A stretch of DNA of 64,000 nucleotides, from assembly GCF_018918075.1 (NCBI RefSeq), contig NZ_JAHLPW010000004.1, positions 186,001-250,000 on the forward strand, read 5' to 3'. The stretch comes from Virgibacillus sp. MSJ-26 (GTDB lineage: Bacteria; Bacillota; Bacilli; Bacillales; Amphibacillaceae). The number at the start of each line of letters is the position of its first letter. The stretch's first letter is position 1. Under the pieces are notes generated by a model, which saw only the letters and a program-made list of their open reading frames with translations, was not told the DNA's origin and did no database searches. Shown piece by piece: positions 9,216 to 16,495 of this stretch. A program made the translations under genes and the position numbers.

Positions 9216-9977
9216 TTACTTTAAGTACCACGCCTGTGCATTTTTATAAAGTACTTTTTCAGCTTGTTTATCATCAAGGGCGTTCCTAATTATATCTATA
9301 TCAGACAATTCAAAAGGTCTTTTCGCCCTAGTAGACGGTAAGTCCGTTCCAAACATAAGCGCATCTGGATTAATAGAACAAATCTTTTTTATTGCTTCAG
9401 ATGGATCAAAATCGATTCTACCAAAGCCTGTCGCTTTCACTTTAACACCCCTATCTACTAATGATAGGAGATGTGTAAAGCCATCCTTTGACAAGCCAAG
9501 ATGGTCGACTGAAACGGCAGGTAGCTTTTCTACAATTGGTGCAATTTCTGGCAATTTGGTAGAGTCGATATATAATTCGGTATGCCAATGAGCCAATTCA
9601 TATACTCTTCTTGCAAAATAGTCTAAACGTGAAATATCTTCAGAACCCCCACGATTTACATTAAAACGAAGAGCACGAACACCCAACTTATTCAATCTCA
9701 ATATTTCTTCATCAGATGTATCAAACGGTAACTGTGTAACGCCTACAAATTCTTTTCCCAATTTCTCAATAGAATCAATTAAATATGTTTGATCATAGCC
9801 TTGGAAAGAGCCTGACACAATCGCTCCCCCAACAACATTTAAACTTTTAACACGCTCTAAATAATCTTCATAAGAAAAATAATCTTCATAAGAAAAATAA
9901 TCTGGGAGATATCCTTGGTTTGCGATTAACGGGAATGTTTCATCAATAATATGTAAGTGTGCATCGAAGATTTTCAT
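9216..9977 (-). CDS. amidohydrolase family metal-dependent hydrolase
   Basis: A 253-residue TIM-barrel hydrolase of the amidohydrolase_2 (COG3618, dicarboxylate-lactonase-like) type. The N-terminal metal motif is DAHLHI, a conserved SVDHLG histidine lies mid-protein, and the catalytic Asp is in MFGTDLPSTRA near residue 213. These enzymes hydrolyse lactones or decarboxylate acids; the substrate is unknown. The segment YFSYEDYFSYEDYL near residue 30 comes from a tandem 18-base duplication (about 9861-9898) that adds six residues in frame. It sits alone, divergent from the HrtB-like permease gene. Confidence 0.85.
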   Translation of the reverse strand: MKIFDAHLHIIDETFPLIANQGYLPDYFSYEDYFSYEDYLERVKSLNVVGGAIVSGSFQGYDQTYLIDSIEKLGKEFVGVTQLPFDTSDEEILRLNKLGVRALRFNVNRGGSEDISRLDYFARRVYELAHWHTELYIDSTKLPEIAPIVEKLPAVSVDHLGLSKDGFTHLLSLVDRGVKVKATGFGRIDFDPSEAIKKICSINPDALMFGTDLPSTRAKRPFELSDIDIIRNALDDKQAEKVLYKNAQAWYLK

Positions 9978-10141
9978 TTAATCCATCCTTTTTTAAATCT
10001 ATGTTTTTTTCGCACTCCTTTAAGAACTTTAACCCACGTCCTAAAATAATGACTTATTGCTTCAATTATGACACAAAAACCAAACAACTCAAATAAGACT
10101 CTTTAGCCCTTATAAACCTGTTCACACTGCGTTAACACTAC

Positions 10142-10174
10142 GTTCATAATGAATTCATTTATACGCGGTATACT
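10142..10174 (+). promoter_or_regulatory. candidate HssR-like direct repeat and promoter of the HrtBA-like exporter
   Basis: GTTCATAAT at 10142-10150, two bases, then ATTCATTTA at 10153-10161 resembles the heme-response (HssR) direct repeat GTTCATATT-N2-GTTCATATT known from hrtAB promoters. A TATACT -10 element follows at 10169-10174, and an AGGAGG ribosome site precedes the ATG at 10206. The left half matches in 8 of 9 positions and the right half in about 6 of 9. No hssRS genes are in the window. Confidence 0.45.
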
Positions 10175-10205
10175 GATGAGGTCAAATAAATAGGAGGTTA
10201 CAACT

Positions 10206-11237
10206 ATGAAGATGGCGTGGAAAGAAATTATTAAAAATAAATCACGGTTTATCATATTAGGATCAATTGTGTTTCTCGTTAGTTTTTTAACATTGATTAT
10301 TTCAGGTTTATCCAATGGTTTATCACAGGATAACGCCGCTTTAATCAAAGATATGCCTGAGGGCACTTTTTATATGAATGAGGATGCAGATGAAACGTAT
10401 AATCTATCAAAAATAGATCAAGACACTGAAGACAAGCTCATCAAAGATCATGATGACGCTACGGCTTTATCAATTCAAATGGGATTTGTGGATGATGCAA
10501 ACGACAAACAACTTGGTGTCGCTTTTGTCACAGCTACAAACCCAGGTCTCTTCCCTGAGGTAGCCGATGGAGAAATTTTATTGGACGAGTCTTTAAAAGA
10601 TAAAGGTGTTGAAGTCGGTGATAAGTTAACAAACAATCAACTTAGCAAAGACTTTACAGTGAAAGGTTTTGTCGAGCAACAGAAGTTCAGTCACTCACCG
10701 GTTGCTTTTATTAACCCGACTAATTATCAGGAAATGTACCGTGTAGAGGACATGCAGATGGTCTTTGTCCCTGGCAAAGATGAGTCGGCAGTTAACGGAC
10801 TCCAGGCTTTTTCCAACAAAGACTTTCTAAATACCATCCCAAGCTACAGTGCGGAACAACTTTCATTAAATATGATTGTCTGGTTCCTAGTTGTTATTAG
10901 TGGTATGCTATTTGGTATTTTCTTTTACATGATGAATGTCCAAAAAATTGGTCTTTACGGTATTTTAAAAGCTATCGGTGTAAAAACGAGCAAATTGTTC
11001 CAAATGATGTGGACACAAATGGTTGTCATCACAGCAGTCGCTCTTGCATTATCTGTGGGTTTGAGCCAATTATTTGCAGCCGTTGCTCCTGAAGGAATGC
11101 CGTTTCATTTACCGTTAGCAACCACAGGACAATTAGCAGTTGTGTTTGTCATCATTGGTTTCATCGGTGCAACTCTATCCGGCATTCAAATTAAAAAAAT
11201 ACAGCCTCTACAAGCGATTCAACAAGGAGAGATGTAA
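10206..11237 (+). CDS. FtsX-type ABC transporter permease, HrtB-like
   Basis: A 343-residue permease with the MacB/FtsX layout: one N-terminal membrane helix (about residues 15-38), a large extracellular domain (about 40-220), then three helices (about 225-245, 268-292, 308-330). The opening MKMAWKEIIKNKSRF and the overall size resemble HrtB, the membrane part of the heme-export pump HrtAB. The gene ends one base before the ATPase gene, so the two form an operon. Export of heme or another amphipathic toxin is a family-level inference, helped by the upstream HssR-like repeat. Confidence 0.82.
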   Translation: MKMAWKEIIKNKSRFIILGSIVFLVSFLTLIISGLSNGLSQDNAALIKDMPEGTFYMNEDADETYNLSKIDQDTEDKLIKDHDDATALSIQMGFVDDANDKQLGVAFVTATNPGLFPEVADGEILLDESLKDKGVEVGDKLTNNQLSKDFTVKGFVEQQKFSHSPVAFINPTNYQEMYRVEDMQMVFVPGKDESAVNGLQAFSNKDFLNTIPSYSAEQLSLNMIVWFLVVISGMLFGIFFYMMNVQKIGLYGILKAIGVKTSKLFQMMWTQMVVITAVALALSVGLSQLFAAVAPEGMPFHLPLATTGQLAVVFVIIGFIGATLSGIQIKKIQPLQAIQQGEM

Positions 11238-11238
11238 T

Positions 11239-11922
11239 ATGAATTTATTTAAAATCGATAATCTCACTAAAAGCTTTCAAAACGGTGAAGTCGAAGAACA
11301 AGTATTAAGAGGAATTGATTTAACATTAAATGAAGGTGAAGTCACAGCATTAGTTGGTGCATCGGGATCAGGGAAAAGTACGTTATTGACCATCGCTGCA
11401 GGTCTACAACCAGCCTCAAATGGAGAAGTTGTTTTCAAAGGAAAAAACCTTACAACAATGAAACAAGATCAAGTGAGAAAAATCCGCGCCGAACAGTTCG
11501 GCTTTATCTTTCAAGCATCACATCTTGTTCCCTTCTTAAATGTTGAGGAGCAGCTCATGTTAATGCTTGACGTGGCCGGTTCAAAAATGAAAAAACAGGA
11601 GAAAAAGCAAGAAGTTGAACGTATTTTAAAACTTGTTGGTATGGATCACAGAAAAGATGCCTATCCGTCTTCTTTATCAGGCGGTGAGAAACAGCGTATC
11701 GCTATCTCTCGTGCAATCATTCATAAACCAACCATCGTTTTTGCGGATGAGCCAACAGCTAGTCTCGATTCAAAAAGGTCAATCGAAGTCATGCAACTCA
11801 TTCAAGACTTAACAAGATCATTAAATATTACAACATTACTTGTAACACACGAAGAAGAAATGCTTCAATATGTAGATAAGATTATCACTATGAAGGACGG
11901 TCTTATTCAAAAAGGTGCGTAA
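11239..11922 (+). CDS. ABC transporter ATP-binding protein, HrtA-like
   Basis: A 227-residue ABC ATPase. Walker A is GASGSGKST, the Q-loop is FIFQASHLVPFL, the signature is LSGGEKQR, Walker B is TIVFADEPTASLD and the switch histidine is LLVTHEE. The FQASHLVPFL phrase and length fit HrtA/LolD-type exporter ATPases. The start is the ATG at 11239, one base after the permease stop; an earlier in-frame start would lie deep inside the permease gene. It would power the permease encoded just upstream. A strong terminator follows. Confidence 0.93.
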   Translation: MNLFKIDNLTKSFQNGEVEEQVLRGIDLTLNEGEVTALVGASGSGKSTLLTIAAGLQPASNGEVVFKGKNLTTMKQDQVRKIRAEQFGFIFQASHLVPFLNVEEQLMLMLDVAGSKMKKQEKKQEVERILKLVGMDHRKDAYPSSLSGGEKQRIAISRAIIHKPTIVFADEPTASLDSKRSIEVMQLIQDLTRSLNITTLLVTHEEEMLQYVDKIITMKDGLIQKGA

Positions 11923-11930
11923 CTAGTAAG

Positions 11931-11964
11931 CCAGGCAATCAACTTATCGGTTGTCTGGTTTTTT
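11931..11964 (+). terminator. Rho-independent terminator of the HrtBA-like operon
   Basis: CCAGGCAATC at 11931-11940 pairs, with one G-T pair, with GGTTGTCTGG at about 11949-11958, followed by TTTTTT. Confidence 0.88.
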
Positions 11965-12020
11965 CTTATTCTATTTGACTGTTTGGCAGTTGGACAAAAG
12001 ACGAATTGTTCTGTTGTATA

Positions 12021-12143
12021 CTAAAATATACTTTTAAAAAGCCGTGCCACTAAACGTGGTACGTATATCACTGCATCAAGACCCAAGTCCAATATCGCAT
12101 CCAATGTATTATATTTGGTTCGATTGTTCTTTTTATTACCCAT
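12021..12143 (-). CDS. small conserved-looking protein of 40 residues
   Basis: A 40-residue open frame starting MGNKKNNRTKYNTLDAILDL, with a C-terminal half of alternating hydrophobic and basic residues (VIYVPRLVARLFKSIF) suggesting an amphipathic membrane-associated helix. AGAGG lies at proper distance before the ATG. It resembles small Bacillaceae proteins with a lysine/asparagine-rich head and a hydrophobic tail, but I do not recognise a named family. Another small gene in this window (58467-58613) also starts MGNKK. Function unknown. Confidence 0.5.
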   Translation of the reverse strand: MGNKKNNRTKYNTLDAILDLGLDAVIYVPRLVARLFKSIF

Positions 12144-12195
12144 AGTTCTACCTCTTTTCAATCCCTCTTTGTCTTATTATACGGAAAAGAAATGA

Positions 12196-12314
12196 TTAAG
12201 TTTCATTACCATCGTTCAAATCATCTACCCAATTATCCTTCCTCCGATAAAAAGTCTAGTGCTTGTTGTGTTGAGTTTTCCCTTAAATTTAGCTAAATTC
12301 ATTGCATCCTCCAT
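12196..12314 (-). pseudogene. decayed small gene with two frameshifts
   Basis: Starting at an ATG preceded by a purine-rich stretch, three reading frames joined in order give MEDAMNLAKF, then RENSTQQALDFLSEEG, then DNWVDDLNDGNET and a stop. Each piece reads like natural acidic helical protein, and only small indels separate them, which suggests a short gene that has lost its frame. No family is recognised, and chance is possible. Confidence 0.25.
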
Positions 12315-12344
12315 AATCCATTACTTAATTTGACGCTGGATCGT

Positions 12345-12878
12345 TTATTTTTCAAATCTTTTATTATAAATTCCTCTGACGAATGCTTCCTTATAATCTG
12401 TGTATTCCTTTATTCCACCCTTTTCATTCTCAATAAAGTTCTTTTTTAATTCTATGTACTTTCGACGCTCTGATTCATTGTCATTTAAATAATCCCTAAA
12501 AAAGATTAAATCATTCCATAGCGCTTCTCTATAGTTCACAAGATGGATATAATGCGTTTTTTCTTCGTATGTTTTATCAGTGAACCTTGCAAAAACAATG
12601 TCGTTAGGTTTTTCCACTCGTAGCCTTAAGAAACCTATCTCATTAAGAGCGCTGATAAGTGAGCTATCAATTTTAGTGATATCGTTAACACCGACTACAA
12701 TATCTATGATTGGCTTGGCGTCCATATTTTTTATCGATGTACTGCCAATATGCTCAATTCGTTCTTTGTTAATATCTGTGTAACTCTGAATATCTTTTTT
12801 CACCTTAAGAAATTCATTATGCCACTGGTCAGTATAAGGAACTAGTTTGACTTCATTTCGCTTTAATCCTAATCTCAT
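12345..12878 (-). CDS. GrpB family (UPF0157) nucleotidyltransferase-fold protein
   Basis: A 177-residue GrpB/UPF0157 protein. The opening VKLVPYTDQWHNEF, the HIGSTSIKNMDAKPIIDIVV core (a GS plus D-x-D nucleotidyltransferase motif) and HYIHLVNY are characteristic. Members are predicted nucleotidyltransferases, and some are fused to dephospho-CoA kinase; the real reaction is not known. Complete length, cytoplasmic. It is divergent from a sigma-factor remnant that starts 15 bases away. Confidence 0.9.
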   Translation of the reverse strand: MRLGLKRNEVKLVPYTDQWHNEFLKVKKDIQSYTDINKERIEHIGSTSIKNMDAKPIIDIVVGVNDITKIDSSLISALNEIGFLRLRVEKPNDIVFARFTDKTYEEKTHYIHLVNYREALWNDLIFFRDYLNDNESERRKYIELKKNFIENEKGGIKEYTDYKEAFVRGIYNKRFEK

Positions 12879-12893
12879 CTAATCACACCCCTT

Positions 12894-13241
12894 ATGTTTT
12901 TTTACAGATTAACCAGCCAGTCCCCAATAAATATTGTGAAAGATTTTGTGTTTCGTAACAAGAAATCTAGAGAACCTCTTATTGAAAGTCAAGTATTGTA
13001 TAACGAACAATACAGTAAGCTTTATAAAGAAGTTTTATCCTTAAAAAGATCTTATCGACAAGTGATTACTTTACGAAAAATGGAAGAGCTATCTGTTAAG
13101 GAAACAGCCGCTATACTAAATTGTATTGATTGGTATAATAACTATAATTACTCCATTTTTAAATATATTTTAAATATGATCAACGATTATCAGCAAGCGG
13201 AGGACTTAACGCAAGAAACGTTTATTAAGGTCTATAATTAA
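12894..13241 (+). pseudogene. permuted ECF sigma factor remnant (region 4 placed before region 2)
   Basis: The 115-codon frame contains two recognisable parts in the wrong order. Residues about 40-75 (SLKRSYRQVITLRKMEEL followed by SVKETAAILN) are sigma region 4, normally C-terminal. Residues about 78-115 (IFKYILNMINDYQQAEDLTQ then ETFIKVYN) are region 2, normally N-terminal. Reading on past the stop gives YRLF, which continues region 2, so the TAA looks like a nonsense mutation. A tandem duplication with loss of both outer halves would explain it. A working sigma factor is unlikely. Confidence 0.75.
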
Positions 13242-13292
13242 TATAGATTATTTTGAAATTGATAAATCAATTTAATGTTTTTCTTCTTCCAA

Positions 13293-13337
13293 CTAATAAA
13301 ACAGGATGACGTTGGCTAGCGCCAACTATCATCCTGT
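13293..13337 (-). terminator. strong terminator hairpin overlapping the end of a truncated secreted-peptide gene
   Basis: ACAGGATGA at 13301-13309 and TCATCCTGT at 13329-13337 form the lower stem, with GTTGGC/GCCAAC above it. On the minus strand it is followed by TTTTATTAG. The stop codon of the upstream small gene lies inside the stem. Confidence 0.85.
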
Positions 13338-13507
13338 AGTAATAATTTATTCAAACTCAATCGATGAAGAGCACTTACCCCAACGTTTTGTTTTTTTACC
13401 TCGTTACCTTTCGATTCTTCAGTTTCACTTGCTAAAGCATTTACCCCAAATAACAATCCTGTTCCTAGCACAATAGCTGATATTGATGCTACAACTTTCT
13501 TTTTCAT
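13316..13507 (-). pseudogene. truncated gene for a secreted peptide
   Basis: From the ATG at 13507, preceded by AAAGGGGA, the frame gives a clear signal peptide (KKKVVASISAIVLGTGLLFG then VNALASETEES). After about 45 residues the sequence becomes unrelated and runs directly into the transcription terminator, where it stops. A functional gene would normally end before its terminator, so an internal deletion that fused the 5' end to the terminator is likely. The original product was an exported protein; its identity is lost. Confidence 0.55.
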
Positions 13508-13531
13508 TAAAGAGTCCCCTTTCATTATTAA

Positions 13532-13792
13532 TTAACTGATAGACGTTTGAACAACATAAAAGTTACACTTTAACTCATTTAATATTTCCAAAGTGTGAAT
13601 TCTTGTAGAAAACCCCTTTGAAGCGTATTTATCAAAAGTTCCCCATGTGGTTGAACCAACAATTCCATCCGCAGTGATACTCTCTAGGTTCTGAAAATGT
13701 CTAAGCCCAGTCGCTGTTCCCGAACCGAAAGATCCGTCTACAGAACCAGTTGCGAATATAGATTTTATTAATATAAACTGTCTCATGATCAT
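13532..13792 (-). pseudogene. remnant of a peptidoglycan-binding (PG_binding_1) domain
   Basis: The 86-codon frame includes TGSVDGSFGSGTATGLRHFQ followed by SITADGIVGSTTWGTF, the core of a PG_binding_1 domain as found in spore and cell-wall hydrolases. The N-terminal part of the domain is degraded, there is no signal peptide, no catalytic domain, and the C-terminal 30 residues are not domain-like. It is most simply a fragment of a lost cell-wall lytic enzyme within the local debris field. Confidence 0.6.
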
Positions 13793-13821
13793 ATTTAAAA
13801 ATATAACATGTGATTTTTAGT

Positions 13822-13849
13822 TTGAATTGTATGAAGAATGAGGTATAAT
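13822..13849 (+). promoter_or_regulatory. SigA-type promoter of the antisense RNA of the 14.0-kb toxin locus
   Basis: TTGAAT at 13822-13827, a 16-base spacer, and TATAAT at 13844-13849, reading toward the 3' end of the minus-strand toxin gene. Confidence 0.6.
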
Positions 13850-13855
13850 ATAAAT

Positions 13856-14005
13856 AGAAATGCATAATATATAAAAGACCGCCCATGCTCTAACATGAAC
13901 GGTCTAACGTGTAACAGCCCTTCAAAGGGACGGCTCACATTGAATAGTTTTAAAAGTAACTACCCTAAATGCTTGCTAAGGCTTAGATAGGGTGGTTATT
14001 TTTTG
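13856..14005 (+). ncRNA. putative antitoxin RNA (type I, RatA-like) converging on the 14.0-kb toxin
   Basis: Bounds are inferred from the promoter at 13822-13849 and a terminator-like hairpin (ACCCTA/TAGGGT followed by GGTTATTTTTT) ending near 14004. The RNA would contain two further hairpins (AGACCG/CGGTCT-type and a CAGCCC/GGGACGGCT-type stem) and would overlap the 3' end of the toxin gene by about 10 bases, the geometry of TxpA/RatA-type systems. No experimental support. Confidence 0.5.
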
Positions 14006-14079
14006 TCTGTAAATGACAGTATGGCTACAATGAGACTCCCAAAAGAAAGCATGAGAATCAAACTTTGAAAAACCGTCAT
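13996..14079 (-). CDS. Hol_Tox-like small membrane toxin (27 residues)
   Basis: The peptide is MTVFQSLILMLSFGSLIVAI plus a short charged tail ending LSFTDKK. The MTxFQ start, one membrane helix and Lys-Lys end match the putative holin-like toxin family of type I systems, whose overproduced peptides depolarise the membrane. The Shine-Dalgarno GGGGGTGA is embedded in a perfect stem (TCACCCC/GGGGTGA plus a T-A stretch, 14085-14110), typical of type I toxin messengers. A TATACT -10 lies upstream near 14145. The convergent antisense RNA gene is on the plus strand. Confidence 0.72.
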   Translation of the reverse strand: MTVFQSLILMLSFGSLIVAILSFTDKK

Positions 14080-14084
14080 TTATA

Positions 14085-14110
14085 TCACCCCCTTTCTTAA
14101 AAAGGGGTGA
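14085..14110 (-). promoter_or_regulatory. hairpin sequestering the toxin ribosome binding site
   Basis: TCACCCCCTTT at 14085-14095 pairs with AAAGGGGTGA at 14101-14110. In the minus-strand message the stem locks the GGGGGTGA ribosome site directly before the toxin ATG at 14079. Confidence 0.65.
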
Positions 14111-14238
14111 GCCACCACTATGAAAGCCTTGTTACACTAATCATAGTATAGCACATTAAGGTATGTAGCTCATTTTAAAAATTAGACTTTTCCATTAATC
14201 CAATAACAATACATTACCAACTAAGATTTCACTACGTA

Positions 14239-14595
14239 CTATAGTATCTTACTCATAAATTCCGACGGGTCTAACTCCACGCCTTCAATTACGATAGCAG
14301 TCAATCCTTTATCTGATTTTGTTTCATGCCACTCATCTTTTTCCCAAAATACAGCTTCACCGGGGTGGATTTTAAAATACTCTCCTTTTTCTCGCCGCAC
14401 ACACCCTTCTCCATCTACAACAAGCAATAATTGTGGTGTCTCTGCTTGGTGGTAGCCAACATTGCCATGTTCTTCTAAATGCACGCAACCTATATTGGTA
14501 GGCTGATTTGTTTGAATAAGACGAGACATAATAAAGTTTGAATTAAATTTAGAGACGTTCGTACCAACTTCCTTTGAAAACTTATAAAACTCCAT
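14239..14595 (-). CDS. cupin domain protein
   Basis: A 118-residue single cupin. The metal-site region reads GYHQAETPQLLLVVDGEGCV, and the second motif PGEAVFWEKDEWHETKSD supplies a further histidine. Such small cupins are isomerases, dioxygenases or ligand sensors. GGAGGAGCTCT precedes the ATG. The gene follows the methyltransferase gene on the same strand with a 20-base gap, so they are probably coexpressed. Substrate unknown. Confidence 0.82.
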   Translation of the reverse strand: MEFYKFSKEVGTNVSKFNSNFIMSRLIQTNQPTNIGCVHLEEHGNVGYHQAETPQLLLVVDGEGCVRREKGEYFKIHPGEAVFWEKDEWHETKSDKGLTAIVIEGVELDPSEFMSKIL

Positions 14596-14615
14596 AGAGC
14601 TCCTCCAGATACTTT

Positions 14616-15374
14616 TTATTTTTTCACAACTGCTTCAAATGTGATTGTCTGCTCTGGATGAGTCGGATATTGTCCATACTTATAATCTGCTGAGATCACA
14701 ATATCTTCAAATCCAACCTGTTCAAGGATTGTTTTAAATTCTTCAACACCATACCACCGAAGCGGGAATTGTTCCAACTCAGTCTGAATTAGTTCACCAC
14801 CCCGCCATTTTTCATACCGATGATGAGAAACGGTGTGTTGATTAATATGGTCGACCTCGACAATTTTAGTCTCTAAGGTAATCATCTCATCATCCTTAGG
14901 TTGCCATGTTCGTGTCGAGACATTATTGGTCGATAAGTCAGTCTGTAGAAACGTATCAATGATAAGCCTTCCCCCATTAGTAAGATGATCGCGAAAGTTA
15001 TGCAATGCTTTAATGGACTCTTCTCTGCTATGTAAAAGTAGAAATGATCCAGTTGGTACAATAATCGCTTCATATTTTTCATCTAAAGAAAAGGACTCCA
15101 TTTTTCCTTCAAATATATTTGGCTGTAACCCTCTTTGATCACAGTTAGTCTGACAAATATCTAACATCTCAGTTGATACATCGAATCCATCCACATCCAA
15201 TCCTCTTTCTAATAATGGAATGAGTATCCTGCCCGTGCCGACACCTGGTTCAAGAATTTTACCCTGACAATCGGCTAATCTCTCACTATAAAATTCCACA
15301 TCTCCAAATGAAAGACCAATATATTTATCTATATCATAGACTTCTGATGATAGTTTACTGTAATAACTTAGCAT
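14616..15374 (-). CDS. class I SAM-dependent methyltransferase
   Basis: A 252-residue methyltransferase. Motif I is ILEPGVGTGR near residue 40, with the acidic loop DGFDVSTEM and a C-terminal half (KWRGGELIQTELEQFPLRWY) typical of YcgJ/UbiE-like small-molecule enzymes. The substrate cannot be deduced. The start MLSYYSKLSSEVYDIDKYIG is preceded by a GGGAGATTAAC ribosome site. It is upstream of the cupin gene in a likely two-gene operon. Confidence 0.88.
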   Translation of the reverse strand: MLSYYSKLSSEVYDIDKYIGLSFGDVEFYSERLADCQGKILEPGVGTGRILIPLLERGLDVDGFDVSTEMLDICQTNCDQRGLQPNIFEGKMESFSLDEKYEAIIVPTGSFLLLHSREESIKALHNFRDHLTNGGRLIIDTFLQTDLSTNNVSTRTWQPKDDEMITLETKIVEVDHINQHTVSHHRYEKWRGGELIQTELEQFPLRWYGVEEFKTILEQVGFEDIVISADYKYGQYPTHPEQTITFEAVVKK

Positions 15375-15466
15375 ATGTTAATCTCCCTATTATTTTATTT
15401 AATCTTTAAAATTTGATTTAGAATCCTCTTTCATTAAATTATCTTCTTTTTATTTCTGTTCATCTA

Positions 15467-16495
15467 TTAAGCCTTCCAATATAGTTCTATTGACGTTTTC
15501 CCATCAATCCATTTTTGAAAATTAATATCTAAAGTCATCTTACCACGAGCGACAGCAGTTAAAATTCTGGTATCCTGATAAGAATATGAAAAAGTATGCA
15601 GCGTTCCAAAAAGGTCATCATAATCCGTGAAGAAAAGGGGTGAACCCACACTATTAAATTCCTCAAACATTTCCGTGTGTCTATAATGTTTCTCGCTTAA
15701 CTCTGACAAATAGTTAGAACGTTTAACCGAATGAGTGATGGACGGTCTATTTTTATCTTTAATCGTATCATCTTGGAAATGATTAACACACGATAGTACA
15801 GACAATCCACGCCTAACAACGACTTGATCAGGACTCGCTTCAACGACAGCTATATCTCTTTTTTTATCTCCAAGAGAAAAATTATAACAAGCGGCATGAG
15901 GTATTTCTTTGAGCATAGCAATCGCCTCTTCAGTCGTCGAGCAACTATCCAACATCATTCTTACTGCCATCCAGGCCGACACACCTTTGGTAAAACCCTG
16001 ATTACTAACAAAGTGTAATCCCGCTACAAGCCCTTCTTGATTCACACCATCATGTCTTCCTAGTAACTGAAGATTATAACCTGCCGTAGCAAATCGCGAA
16101 TCCGGTTGAACTAAAGAAAACAAACCGTCATATAAATCAGGGGAAAAGTCATAATTCCTAACATAATAATCCCTCGTCATGATGGCCGAGCATCCTAAAG
16201 CTTCCGTTCTAGGCAAATCATAACCACCGAACAATGCGGCTGTCCTGTTTAACGGCATCTCTAACCCTTGAGATAGTCCCTCTAATTCTTCAAGTAAATA
16301 AGGAGCAAAAGTTGAATAGATGAACTCCATGTTTTTATAGTCGATTTCCGGTTTTGTTATTGATTCAAAAGTCTTGATAAGTGAGCTGTTTTTAATAAGT
16401 TTTCCCATTTTAACCCCAATATTAAAAGAACTCTCTCTCATTTGAACAATATTTACGATAAAATTTGACACGCGCATTCTCCCCCCCTTAGCCAT
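15467..16495 (-). CDS. C45-family autoproteolytic acyltransferase/hydrolase (penicillin acylase/choloylglycine hydrolase-like)
   Basis: A 342-residue Ntn-hydrolase. The predicted nucleophile Cys102 sits in EALGCSAIM and would become the N-terminus of the beta subunit after self-cleavage, as in acyl-CoA:6-aminopenicillanate acyltransferases. YYVRNYDF and the NQEGLVAGLHFVSNQG segment are also typical. It cleaves or forms linear amides of unknown identity. The ATG at 16495 overlaps the MFS stop (TAATG), so translation is coupled. A second ATG (16477) follows a run of seven G residues and is an alternative start. Confidence 0.8.
   Translation of the reverse strand: MAKGGRMRVSNFIVNIVQMRESSFNIGVKMGKLIKNSSLIKTFESITKPEIDYKNMEFIYSTFAPYLLEELEGLSQGLEMPLNRTAALFGGYDLPRTEALGCSAIMTRDYYVRNYDFSPDLYDGLFSLVQPDSRFATAGYNLQLLGRHDGVNQEGLVAGLHFVSNQGFTKGVSAWMAVRMMLDSCSTTEEAIAMLKEIPHAACYNFSLGDKKRDIAVVEASPDQVVVRRGLSVLSCVNHFQDDTIKDKNRPSITHSVKRSNYLSELSEKHYRHTEMFEEFNSVGSPLFFTDYDDLFGTLHTFSYSYQDTRILTAVARGKMTLDINFQKWIDGKTSIELYWKA

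Noticed and set aside
13532-13792. Working peptidoglycan-binding protein
   Set aside because: Lacks signal peptide and complete domain; better seen as a remnant.
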